Assembly (NCBI GenBank): GCA_964589765.1
Contig: CAZPUM010000026.1
Location: forward strand, 1-16,239
Source: UBA525 sp964589765
GTDB taxonomy: Archaea; Nanobdellota; Nanobdellia; Woesearchaeales; UBA525
Direction of reading: 5' to 3'
DNA: 16,239 nucleotides
Part shown: piece after piece, positions 1 to 5,448 of the stretch
How the letters are laid out: the number at the start of each line of letters is the position of its first letter
How positions within the stretch are numbered: the stretch's first letter is position 1
The notes under the pieces: model-generated
Seen by the model: the letters and a program-made list of their open reading frames with translations, nothing else
What the model was told of the DNA's origin: nothing
Databases searched by the model: none
Translations under genes and position numbers: made by a program

Positions 1-35
1 TTGAATTTCGTTTGTTGTGGTTGGTGTTTTCAATG

Positions 36-55
36 CCAGACCTTTTCGGGTCTGG
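36..55. other. Perfect 7-bp stem-loop, role unknown
   Basis: CCAGACC at 36-42 pairs perfectly with GGTCTGG at 49-55 around a 6-nt loop. It lies just beyond the 3' end of the tyrosine-rich gene on the minus strand. It could be an RNA 3'-end structure for that transcript or belong to a gene outside the window. No T-run follows directly on either strand, so it is not a clear terminator. Confidence 0.35.
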
Positions 56-91
56 AACATTAATTTATCTGGTTGAGAATTGTGTAATTGG

Positions 92-97
92 AAAAAA
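92..97 (-). terminator. T-tract terminator of the Tyr-rich gene
   Basis: Read on the minus strand this is a run of six T a few bases after the TAA stop of the 105-461 gene. Archaeal RNA polymerase can terminate on such U-tracts without a hairpin. Confidence 0.45.
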
Positions 98-104
98 GGA
101 TTAG

Positions 105-461
105 TTACCAGTATCTGCCGGACCAAGGGTAGTACGAGTAACCGTATCCATGGCTGTATGGACTGACATAGTTGTATCTTGTCCATCCTGGGTGGAAGTA
201 CGCGTTTTGGCGGTAGTTGCCCCAGCTTTGGTACCTGTATGGATAGTGGTAGTTGTATCTTACCCTGTGATAGTCCCAACCGGACCAGCCGTAGGAGTAA
301 CTGTATGAGTGGTGTCCACTGTAGTGGATTGGACCGTAGGTTGCTCCGTAGTGATTCCAGTAGGGTCTATACGTGTACGCCGAAGCCTCTTGTGCGAAGA
401 ATGACATCGCAAAGGCTAGGGCGAGTCCGAATACTAGCAATCCTTTGAGTAGGTGCTTCAT
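105..461 (-). CDS. Small secreted Tyr/Trp/His-rich protein
   Basis: A 118-residue protein of no recognised family. Residues 1-28 form a classic signal peptide: two basic residues, a hydrophobic core, and an ASA cleavage site before Y29. The predicted 90-residue mature part has 25 Tyr, 7 Trp, 8 His and 7 Arg, no Lys or Cys, and one acidic residue. Tyr alternates with Gly, Ser, Asn, His and Pro in short SY, GY and NY units. This composition suggests an extracellular structural, adhesive or cross-linked material, but that is inference. The ATG is supported by a GGGGG tract 10-14 nt upstream (471-475) and a TATA box at 502-511 that would leave a leader of about 20 nt. It is transcribed alone. The dense Tyr codons could also reflect a recently expanded low-complexity gene. 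Confidence 0.75.
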   Translation of the reverse strand: MKHLLKGLLVFGLALAFAMSFFAQEASAYTYRPYWNHYGATYGPIHYSGHHSYSYSYGWSGWDYHRVRYNYHYPYRYQSWGNYRQNAYFHPGWTRYNYVSPYSHGYGYSYYPWSGRYW

Positions 462-501
462 TTTATATATCCCCCAATTGTTGCTACTGGTCAGTCGTAT
501 T

Positions 502-511
502 TATTTATAAA
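502..511 (-). promoter_or_regulatory. TATA box of the Tyr-rich gene
   Basis: On the minus strand it reads TTTATAAATA and is preceded by a purine-rich BRE-like CGAAAG (513-518). The predicted transcript start is near 480. A second TATA-like string lies at 524-533. Confidence 0.6.
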
Positions 512-544
512 GCTTTCGTCTGAATATATAAATCACGACGAGAA

Positions 545-1393
545 CTACCTGTCACTTCCCGTGTAAAAAATGTCTGTCAAGTCAATCCCTGCCTCCTTGG
601 CAAGGTCCTTCTTTTTTTCAGGTTCAGGCGACTCTGGTTGGGGTTCAGGTTTACTGGAAACATTGCCAAATACTTCCGCCAGGTCAACCTCTGCCTCAGG
701 AGGAGGTATATCTTGAACGGGCTCTGGCTCGGGGTTGCTCTCAAAAACCTCTGCCAGGTCAACAGCAGGTGATTCTTCCTCATCAACTATTATTCCTACA
801 TCCTCTGTGATGGTAGAATCGGGTGTTGATTCTGTATGGTGTAGAACAACGCCATCAGGGGATTTTTCAACAGTAGTATCTGAAACTGTCTCTTTCGCAG
901 GGAGTTTTACAGGTTCTGTATTAAAGGGGAAAACAACCCCTCTTGGAGGGGCCTCATCAAAAGTTATCTGGCTCTTATTGGATGTCTCAGGAACCTCTCG
1001 TGAGGCTGTAAAAACAGTCTGTGGTTCTGTGTTAGTGGTTCTGATATGTTTTGATTTTTCAACAAACTCCTGAAAATCTTTGTCAAGAACAAGAGGTCTG
1101 GCTTTTGAGCCAAGAACGGCATCAAAAATCATGCTACCTCCAGATTGGAGCTTATAACGAAGGGTCTCTCTGTCCTCTGTAGGTTCTTCCTTACCTTTTG
1201 AGGCGGAAATAACTTTGCTTTCAACATCCACCATGCCTTCTGCAAGTCTCTTTGCGTCAGCAACACTGGCAGTTAGGCCACGCTCATGTAGTTGGTTGGC
1301 AAGAGCCTCAATTTTTTGCTCTCTTGAGGCGTTTTCAGGGAGATTCTCAGGCATAATTTTTCTCTTCTTTATCTGTCGGGGGTCAAAAACCAT
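545..1393 (-). CDS. Acidic protein with three repeated VDLAEVF-like motifs
   Basis: A 282-residue protein of no recognised family, second gene of an operon with the membrane protein upstream (20-nt gap). Residues 20-62 look like a compact helical domain (the stretch REQKIEALANQLHERGL onward). Residues 65-120 are mixed. The rest is rich in Pro, Glu, Ser and Thr and is probably disordered. Three copies of a short motif stand out in this tail: VDLAEVF at 211-217, VDLAEVF at 236-242 and IDLTDIF at 270-276. They are separated by proline- and acid-rich linkers and the last sits near the C terminus. This is the usual layout of a multivalent peptide docking onto a partner; the partner is unknown. There is no signal peptide or membrane segment, so it is cytoplasmic. 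The start could be M14 (MPENLPEN) instead, as neither start has a strong ribosome binding site. Confidence 0.75.
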   Translation of the reverse strand: MVFDPRQIKKRKIMPENLPENASREQKIEALANQLHERGLTASVADAKRLAEGMVDVESKVISASKGKEEPTEDRETLRYKLQSGGSMIFDAVLGSKARPLVLDKDFQEFVEKSKHIRTTNTEPQTVFTASREVPETSNKSQITFDEAPPRGVVFPFNTEPVKLPAKETVSDTTVEKSPDGVVLHHTESTPDSTITEDVGIIVDEEESPAVDLAEVFESNPEPEPVQDIPPPEAEVDLAEVFGNVSSKPEPQPESPEPEKKKDLAKEAGIDLTDIFYTGSDR

Positions 1394-1413
1394 GATTTAA
1401 AGACGGAGAATCA

Positions 1414-2175
1414 CTATTTATGTTTTGCCCTGGTACGGCGCACTTTTCTCTCGCTCAAAAGAGCGATGGCCAAACCGAATATAATGATAGATAATGCTGC
1501 CCCCCACCAAAACAGTTCAAACCCTAGTGGGCTTAGGCCCATTCCTATAATGATTGCTGAGGGCATGGCAAAACAAGCTGCTTTCAAGTTCTGTTTGAAT
1601 AACACCTTCTGTTTCATGAACTGGGGTAGAAAATACCCCACAAGTAACATTACCAGGAACAGAATGGCGAGTTTAGCCAGGCCAATCAGCACAAACCAAA
1701 AGATTACGCTGGGTAATAGGAAAACTAAGAAACCCCTGAGCACTTCGTTGCGTTCTGGACTGTCCTGTTTGATATCTTTAACGTCGTCCCAGCTAACAAA
1801 CTGTCTGCCAAACAAAAGCCATTCAGGATACCACATTCCTTTTTTTGTAATGGTGATAAAGTGTTCAGGGTCTGTTTCTGGAGGGGCGATTGCTACAGAG
1901 GGCTCTTTAATCAGAGTTATGGTCTCATCAGTGATGAGATTGCCCTCCAGATTGAATTCCTCGACATTCTCGAGTTTCTCAGGTATGTCGCTAATGTAAG
2001 TGACTGACATCACTAAGAAAACTATTGTGAAAATCACAGTCCCCCAAAATAGGGTGATAAAAAAGAACTTTAATACCTCTCGAAAAGGCAGAGTTACTAG
2101 TCTTGAATAACTGTTTGGATTAAAGGAGAATACTAGTTCTGCGCCATACTTTCCGAGATATTCGTCAAGTTCCAC
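1414..2175 (-). CDS. Membrane protein, DUF1189-like
   Basis: A 253-residue membrane protein beginning with GTG at 2175. The frame stays open to an ATG at 2286, but the extra 37 residues would be antisense to the start of the divergent phosphoesterase gene and upstream of the TATA box at 2197-2204, which lies 25 bp from this GTG. One membrane segment follows about 35 residues of cytoplasmic N terminus. A soluble loop of about 100 residues comes next, containing a TLIKEPSVAI stretch and a PEWLLFG stretch. Three or four more hydrophobic helices and a basic tail (ERKVRRTRAKHK) end the protein. The layout and the loop resemble DUF1189 proteins, whose function is unknown. It heads an operon with the acidic motif-repeat protein, which may be its cytoplasmic partner (inference). 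Confidence 0.75.
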   Translation of the reverse strand: MELDEYLGKYGAELVFSFNPNSYSRLVTLPFREVLKFFFITLFWGTVIFTIVFLVMSVTYISDIPEKLENVEEFNLEGNLITDETITLIKEPSVAIAPPETDPEHFITITKKGMWYPEWLLFGRQFVSWDDVKDIKQDSPERNEVLRGFLVFLLPSVIFWFVLIGLAKLAILFLVMLLVGYFLPQFMKQKVLFKQNLKAACFAMPSAIIIGMGLSPLGFELFWWGAALSIIIFGLAIALLSERKVRRTRAKHK

Positions 2176-2196
2176 AATAGAGCACCACTCAGATTC

Positions 2197-2204
2197 TTTA
2201 TATA
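2197..2204. promoter_or_regulatory. Shared bidirectional TATA box
   Basis: TTTATATA reads as a TATA box in both directions. Its centre (2200.5) is 25.5 bp from the GTG at 2175 on the minus strand and 25.5 bp from the ATG at 2226 on the plus strand. Both flanking genes would then be leaderless and driven from one TBP site. No second TATA-like string is visible in the 50-bp gap. Confidence 0.6.
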
Positions 2205-2225
2205 GTTTGTCGGAACACAATGATA

Positions 2226-2951
2226 ATGGACCCTTTAATAGTGGATGAAACTCTTTGGTTGTGTGAAAACTCGGTTTTTCTTCCATTTAGTAAAACTCTG
2301 GTTATAGCGGATTTACAACTAGGGTATGAGCAATCTCTAAGAAAGCTTGGGCACAATATCATCTATGAACAGGCTGAAAAGATGCTCAGACTACTCGAAA
2401 AACTCGTAATTATAACAAAAGCGGAAAGGATAGTGATAAACGGGGATTTAAAACATGAATTTGGAAGAATTTCAGGGCAGGAAAGAAGGGATATTCTGCA
2501 TCTTATTAGAAAGTTAGAGAGGAGGGTGGAAGTGATTGTTGTCAAGGGAAACCATGATACAATCACAAAGCCCTTAACTGACGAGCTTGGTGTGGAGTTT
2601 AAGAAATCCTGGGAGGACGAGAATTTTCTTTGTGTACACGGTCATGAACTTCCTGAAAAGATAAAGAAAAACATCATAATTGGGCACCTTCATCCTGCGG
2701 TTACACTACACGATGGAGTTAGAAAGGAAAGGTTCAAGGCATTTATGATTGGTAAATACAGAGGAAAAAGACTTGTGGTACTTCCAAGCTTCAGTACAAT
2801 AGTGGAAGGAACAGATGTTCTGACTTCAGGAAGCCACAGCCCTCTGGTTGACAAAAAAACTGTTGATAGCTCAGAACTGTATGTGATAGCAGATGAGATC
2901 AGGTACTTTGGAAAGGCGCAAAAACTAAGGAAATTGCTTGAGTCACAATAA
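2226..2951 (+). CDS. Metallophosphoesterase, archaeal SbcD/ICC-related
   Basis: A 241-residue calcineurin-like phosphoesterase of the archaeal SbcD-related type (TIGR00024-like). The metal-site motifs appear in order: IADLQLG (27-33), NGDLKHE (72-78), GNHD (108-111), VHGHE (137-141) and GHLHP (153-157). It probably cleaves a phosphoester, possibly in nucleic acid or a nucleotide; the substrate is unknown. One oddity is that motif I reads D-L-Q where the superfamily usually has D-x-H, so one metal ligand may differ. The start is set at the ATG at 2226 because the shared TATA box places a leaderless transcript there; an ATG two codons earlier (2220) is possible. It is divergent from the DUF1189-like operon and ends 37 nt before the ATG of the next gene. 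Confidence 0.9.
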   Translation: MDPLIVDETLWLCENSVFLPFSKTLVIADLQLGYEQSLRKLGHNIIYEQAEKMLRLLEKLVIITKAERIVINGDLKHEFGRISGQERRDILHLIRKLERRVEVIVVKGNHDTITKPLTDELGVEFKKSWEDENFLCVHGHELPEKIKKNIIIGHLHPAVTLHDGVRKERFKAFMIGKYRGKRLVVLPSFSTIVEGTDVLTSGSHSPLVDKKTVDSSELYVIADEIRYFGKAQKLRKLLESQ

Positions 2952-2957
2952 AGTTAC

Positions 2958-2966
2958 TTTTAAAAA
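2958..2966 (+). promoter_or_regulatory. Candidate TATA box for the 2989 gene
   Basis: TTTTAAAAA is centred 27 bp before the ATG at 2989, the same spacing as the other leaderless promoters in this window. It supports that ATG over the upstream TTG at 2938. Confidence 0.4.
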
Positions 2967-2988
2967 TTCCATACCAATCCCAAAAACA

Positions 2989-4329
2989 ATGCGAAGCGGA
3001 GGGAACAAAGGAAATTATCGAATCCGTGCGCATTTGCGTTCTAGGCGAATTGAACCCAATGATGACGAGATAAAGGACGCAAAGGATGAGTTTGAGTCCA
3101 GGCTACCTGACAATAAGGCTTCGAAATCTGGCGGTGTCAGGTTGAAACCAGACGTTTTTTTCAATAATGCTGTGTTGGCTGATTTTAACAGGTTGATGCT
3201 TCTTAGACTCCATTGCGACAAAAGAGTAGGAAATCTTCTGATTCCTCAAAGTTTGTCGGGAAGGGCCAATCAGGGTCATGGTGCATTCAATGGAAAAAGG
3301 TATCCTAATGTGACTGCTGAAGATATCCTCACATCTGTGGGCTGGTCCTGGAAAAAGTACTGGGCGCAAAGACAGCTCTGGATTGATGATATCAAAGTAT
3401 GGGTTAGAAGAGCGCTCAGAGACCCTTCTGACCCCCGAGTTTTGAGAATGTACTCAACAGATGGGGATAGGCCCATTGCAGGGTACTGTTTCAAGGAGAT
3501 GCTTTCCGGACCAAAAGAGGTTCTGAACGGATTAGCAGGACTACTTTTCACGACCTCAATGGACACATTTGACCCGTGGAGGGTCAAGGTACAACAGAAA
3601 TATGATATCCATATGGGGGGTGGGGACTGTGTTGCTGTAAGTATGCCTGAACTCAAGGCCGAAGGTTTAACATTAGAAGACCTTTCTAGAAATGAGTACG
3701 GGAAAAGAAAGCTGAAACAGTTGATGGAGAAAGGTGTAATTCTTGATGTACCTTCGATAGGGGTTTCAGACATTGTCAAGAATGGGTACGTTAGAAGAAA
3801 GAAAGGAAAAGGTGTCAGTGATGACGCTGCGATTATCACTGCAGGACTTGTTTATGGCACGGCAGGTTTCTACATGGCAATGGCAGGTGATTTCATAGAT
3901 ACTATGGACAAAGTGACTGCCGAGGTTGTTAGAGGGGGCCAGGATGGTGCTCTTGGTGATGAAATTAGACATTCTATGAGAACAAGAGGTCTCGATATTC
4001 CTATTGATGATGAAAAGATTGTTGATTTAATCTATCTTTCAGCAATTGACCCTAAGAGGCCAGTCCATTGGGTACACTGTAGTCAGAGATATTTCTATCA
4101 GGACCTTGAAGGAACCTGTGCTGCCATGATGCATCATAACCTGGTACAAAATATGAAGTGTTTAGACAACTGGAAACAAGCAAAGACGATTGCGAATGTT
4201 GCGCCTTATGCCAGGATTGGGTTTGATAAGATTGTGAATTGGGATTTTTACAAGGTTTATATGGACAGACTAGAACAGGCTGAAAAGGAAGGGATTATTT
4301 CTTACGGAGAGTTTCTTTCTTCGCCTTAG
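2989..4329 (+). CDS. Large conserved-looking protein of unknown function
   Basis: I do not recognise this 446-residue protein. It appears soluble, with no signal peptide or convincing membrane segment; a small-residue hydrophobic stretch around AAIITAGLVYGTAGFYMAMAG is the only candidate. The N terminus is very basic (MRSGGNKGNYRIRAHLRSRR) and a second basic patch is YVRRKKGKG. The body has many Trp, His and Cys residues, including HWVHCSQRYFYQ, CAAMMHHN and GGGDC, which could form a metal or active site. Start choice: ATG at 2989 has a TATA-like string 27 bp upstream and no leader. A TTG at 2938 (17 more residues, overlapping the phosphoesterase by 14 bp) with AAGGA upstream is the alternative. 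The 3' end overlaps the convergent ZPR1 gene by 35 bp. Codon use looks like its neighbours, so it is probably a real resident gene. Confidence 0.8.
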   Translation: MRSGGNKGNYRIRAHLRSRRIEPNDDEIKDAKDEFESRLPDNKASKSGGVRLKPDVFFNNAVLADFNRLMLLRLHCDKRVGNLLIPQSLSGRANQGHGAFNGKRYPNVTAEDILTSVGWSWKKYWAQRQLWIDDIKVWVRRALRDPSDPRVLRMYSTDGDRPIAGYCFKEMLSGPKEVLNGLAGLLFTTSMDTFDPWRVKVQQKYDIHMGGGDCVAVSMPELKAEGLTLEDLSRNEYGKRKLKQLMEKGVILDVPSIGVSDIVKNGYVRRKKGKGVSDDAAIITAGLVYGTAGFYMAMAGDFIDTMDKVTAEVVRGGQDGALGDEIRHSMRTRGLDIPIDDEKIVDLIYLSAIDPKRPVHWVHCSQRYFYQDLEGTCAAMMHHNLVQNMKCLDNWKQAKTIANVAPYARIGFDKIVNWDFYKVYMDRLEQAEKEGIISYGEFLSSP

Positions 4330-4837
4330 GTGAGATTATTGCGGAATTTCCATGAGGGTCTTCCAGGATTAGCTTTGCCTTTTCCTGTCCCCACATGATT
4401 TTTGTAAGTTTTTTCAAAATATTTTTTGCTTTTTTGATATCTGATTTATCGTCGGAAGCTTCCTTGATATGTTCTACTTGCCTCTTGAGTCTGTTAAGAA
4501 CTCCCTCGACATTTGTTATATACCCGTTAGAGGCCTCGCCTGGTTCGATATCGCCAACGTAAGGGACCTTAACGGTTGCAGATGAAGACTTCACTATTCT
4601 GATTTTCATATCATCTTCAGAGTCAATTTCCAGTGTGTACTTTGCAGGTCCTAAGTCTTGTTCTGCCTCAACATCGGCTTTATGGTATTTACATGAGCTA
4701 CAGTCCATGCTGAATATATGGCATATCCCGAAGTAGGGGATCTCGCGTGCTGTCTCCATCAGTGTAAGAGTCTTGCTGTTACAGAAAGGGCAAAGTTCCC
4801 CTTCAAGAATCTCATGGTCGAACTCTTCTTGGCTCAT
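4295..4837 (-). CDS. ZPR1-related zinc-finger protein
   Basis: A 180-residue archaeal ZPR1-type protein with a single zinc finger. The finger comprises CPFC at 16-19 and CSSC at 46-49 with the family's EIPYFG loop between them. Next come the typical KYHKADV strand, a beta-rich domain with a GDIEPGEASNGYITNVEG segment, and a helical C-terminal region. In eukaryotes ZPR1 helps fold the translation factor eEF1A; a matching role with archaeal EF-1A is plausible but not shown. The ATG at 4837 lies 27 bp from a TATA box at 4861-4867, so the mRNA is probably leaderless; the GAGGGT touching the ATG is too close to act as a ribosome site. The stop lies inside the convergent orphan gene, giving a 35-bp 3' overlap in different frames. 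Confidence 0.9.
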   Translation of the reverse strand: MSQEEFDHEILEGELCPFCNSKTLTLMETAREIPYFGICHIFSMDCSSCKYHKADVEAEQDLGPAKYTLEIDSEDDMKIRIVKSSSATVKVPYVGDIEPGEASNGYITNVEGVLNRLKRQVEHIKEASDDKSDIKKAKNILKKLTKIMWGQEKAKLILEDPHGNSAIISPKAKKETLRKK

Positions 4838-4860
4838 ACCCTCTGAGGGCTAACAGCAGG

Positions 4861-4867
4861 ATATAAA
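4861..4867 (-). promoter_or_regulatory. TATA box of the ZPR1 gene
   Basis: It reads TTTATAT on the minus strand, centred 27 bp from the ATG at 4837, which predicts a leaderless transcript. It lies directly downstream of the sepF T-tract. Confidence 0.55.
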
Positions 4868-4876
4868 GATTGCTGT

Positions 4877-4883
4877 AAAAAAA
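4877..4883 (-). terminator. T-tract terminator of sepF
   Basis: Seven T on the minus strand begin 6 nt after the sepF TAA stop (4890-4892), with no hairpin needed. It separates sepF from the ZPR1 promoter immediately beyond. Confidence 0.6.
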
Positions 4884-4889
4884 GTAGGG

Positions 4890-5291
4890 TTAATCAAGAA
4901 CTTCTTCTTTAGACTGAGCGCCTTCCCTGTGAATTGTTGCCCAGTCTGGACAGATAACTATGTAGTCTTCACCGAAACCTGCGATGTCTCCCTCAACAGC
5001 ATCTGTTGTTTTCTTGAGCTTATTGATTGCGCGTTTCAGTTCAACGAGGTCCTTGTCTTTGAGAGGTCTTATGTTGACAAGACAGATGGTCTCTCGTCCT
5101 CTGATAGCGTCAAGAATCGGTTTGATATCTTGAAAGTCTGTAATGCTGAAAGGTCTTACAGTAACCTGTGCGCCTTCAATACCTTTTAGGGCGTCAGCAT
5201 TGAGTTCTACGTACTCATCTTCAGCCTCTACGTTGTCGTCATCATCGAACGCTGTCTTCCTAAAGCGCCTGAACTCGAAAAATCTTGCCAT
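4890..5291 (-). CDS. sepF: Cell division protein SepF
   Basis: A 133-residue SepF (DUF552) protein. In archaea SepF anchors FtsZ to the membrane. The N terminus MARFFEFRRFRK is a plausible amphipathic membrane-targeting helix, followed by an acidic linker (16-27). The SepF core runs from about 40 to 125, with VTVRPFSITDFQDIKPILD, the ETICLVNIRPL strand, a lysine-rich helix and the conserved GDIAGFGEDYIVICP glycine-rich dimer region. The frame is open for 128 more codons upstream, but that part is antisense to the nucleotidyltransferase gene and is not real. The start at 5291 has GGAGAGGT 6 nt upstream. The gene is divergent from the RHH-nucleotidyltransferase operon, with about 30 nt of leader from the TATA box at 5344-5351. 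No ftsZ lies in the window. Confidence 0.93.
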   Translation of the reverse strand: MARFFEFRRFRKTAFDDDDNVEAEDEYVELNADALKGIEGAQVTVRPFSITDFQDIKPILDAIRGRETICLVNIRPLKDKDLVELKRAINKLKKTTDAVEGDIAGFGEDYIVICPDWATIHREGAQSKEEVLD

Positions 5292-5310
5292 GGTTAAACC
5301 TCTCCACCGT

Positions 5311-5331
5311 CGTGAATATCTTTCATGAATG
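5311..5331. promoter_or_regulatory. Repeated TGAAT half-sites over the sepF leader
   Basis: CGTGAATA (5311-5318) and CATGAATG (5324-5331) resemble the CGTGAATG half of the palindrome at 5364-5375. The central TTCATGAA (5322-5329) is itself palindromic and sits at the predicted sepF transcript start. These could be operator half-sites for one regulator. Confidence 0.35.
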
Positions 5332-5343
5332 GCCGTGTGGACG

Positions 5344-5351
5344 TATATAAA
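5344..5351 (-). promoter_or_regulatory. TATA box of sepF
   Basis: TTTATATA on the minus strand, centred 56 bp from the sepF ATG, gives a leader of about 30 nt that contains the GGAGAGGT ribosome site. Confidence 0.6.
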
Positions 5352-5363
5352 CTTTTCTGTCAT

Positions 5364-5375
5364 CATTCGTGAATG
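5364..5375. promoter_or_regulatory. Palindrome CATTC-GT-GAATG upstream of sepF promoter
   Basis: A perfect 5-bp inverted repeat around GT, lying 12 bp upstream of the sepF TATA box, where archaeal activators or BRE-region repressors bind. TGAATG recurs at 5326-5331. Confidence 0.45.
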
Positions 5376-5390
5376 GGTATATGTATTTAA

Positions 5391-5407
5391 GTATGAGTAT
5401 ATCATAC
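5391..5407. promoter_or_regulatory. Palindrome GTATGA-N5-TCATAC upstream of the RHH-NTase operon
   Basis: A perfect 6-bp inverted repeat with a 5-bp spacer, ending 13 bp upstream of the TATA box at 5421-5428. Related GTATATGTAT lies just before it (5378-5387). Since the first gene of the operon carries a ribbon-helix-helix DNA-binding domain, this is a natural candidate for its own operator (inference). Confidence 0.5.
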
Positions 5408-5420
5408 AAATTAGAAAATA

Positions 5421-5428
5421 TTTTATAG
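5421..5428 (+). promoter_or_regulatory. TATA box of the sugar-nucleotide operon
   Basis: TTTTATAG is centred 24.5 bp before the ATG at 5449. There is no ribosome site, so the first gene is predicted to be leaderless. Confidence 0.55.
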
Positions 5429-5448
5429 GTCTTATCTGAACACAAAGT

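Noticed and set aside
105..380. DNA tandem repeat or CRISPR-like array
   Set aside because: The repetitiveness comes from frequent Tyr codons; no fixed repeat unit or spacer pattern exists.
1466..1999. A 177-codon plus-strand frame opposite the DUF1189-like gene
   Set aside because: The minus frame has clear membrane helices, a promoter and an operon partner; the plus frame has none of these.
2176..2286. A 37-codon N-terminal extension of the DUF1189-like gene
   Set aside because: It runs antisense into the phosphoesterase gene and lies upstream of the TATA box that fits the GTG at 2175.
3276..3839. A 187-codon minus-strand frame inside the orphan gene
   Set aside because: Because the orphan gene is unrecognised I weighed this alternative, but the plus frame is much longer and has a fitting promoter and normal composition.
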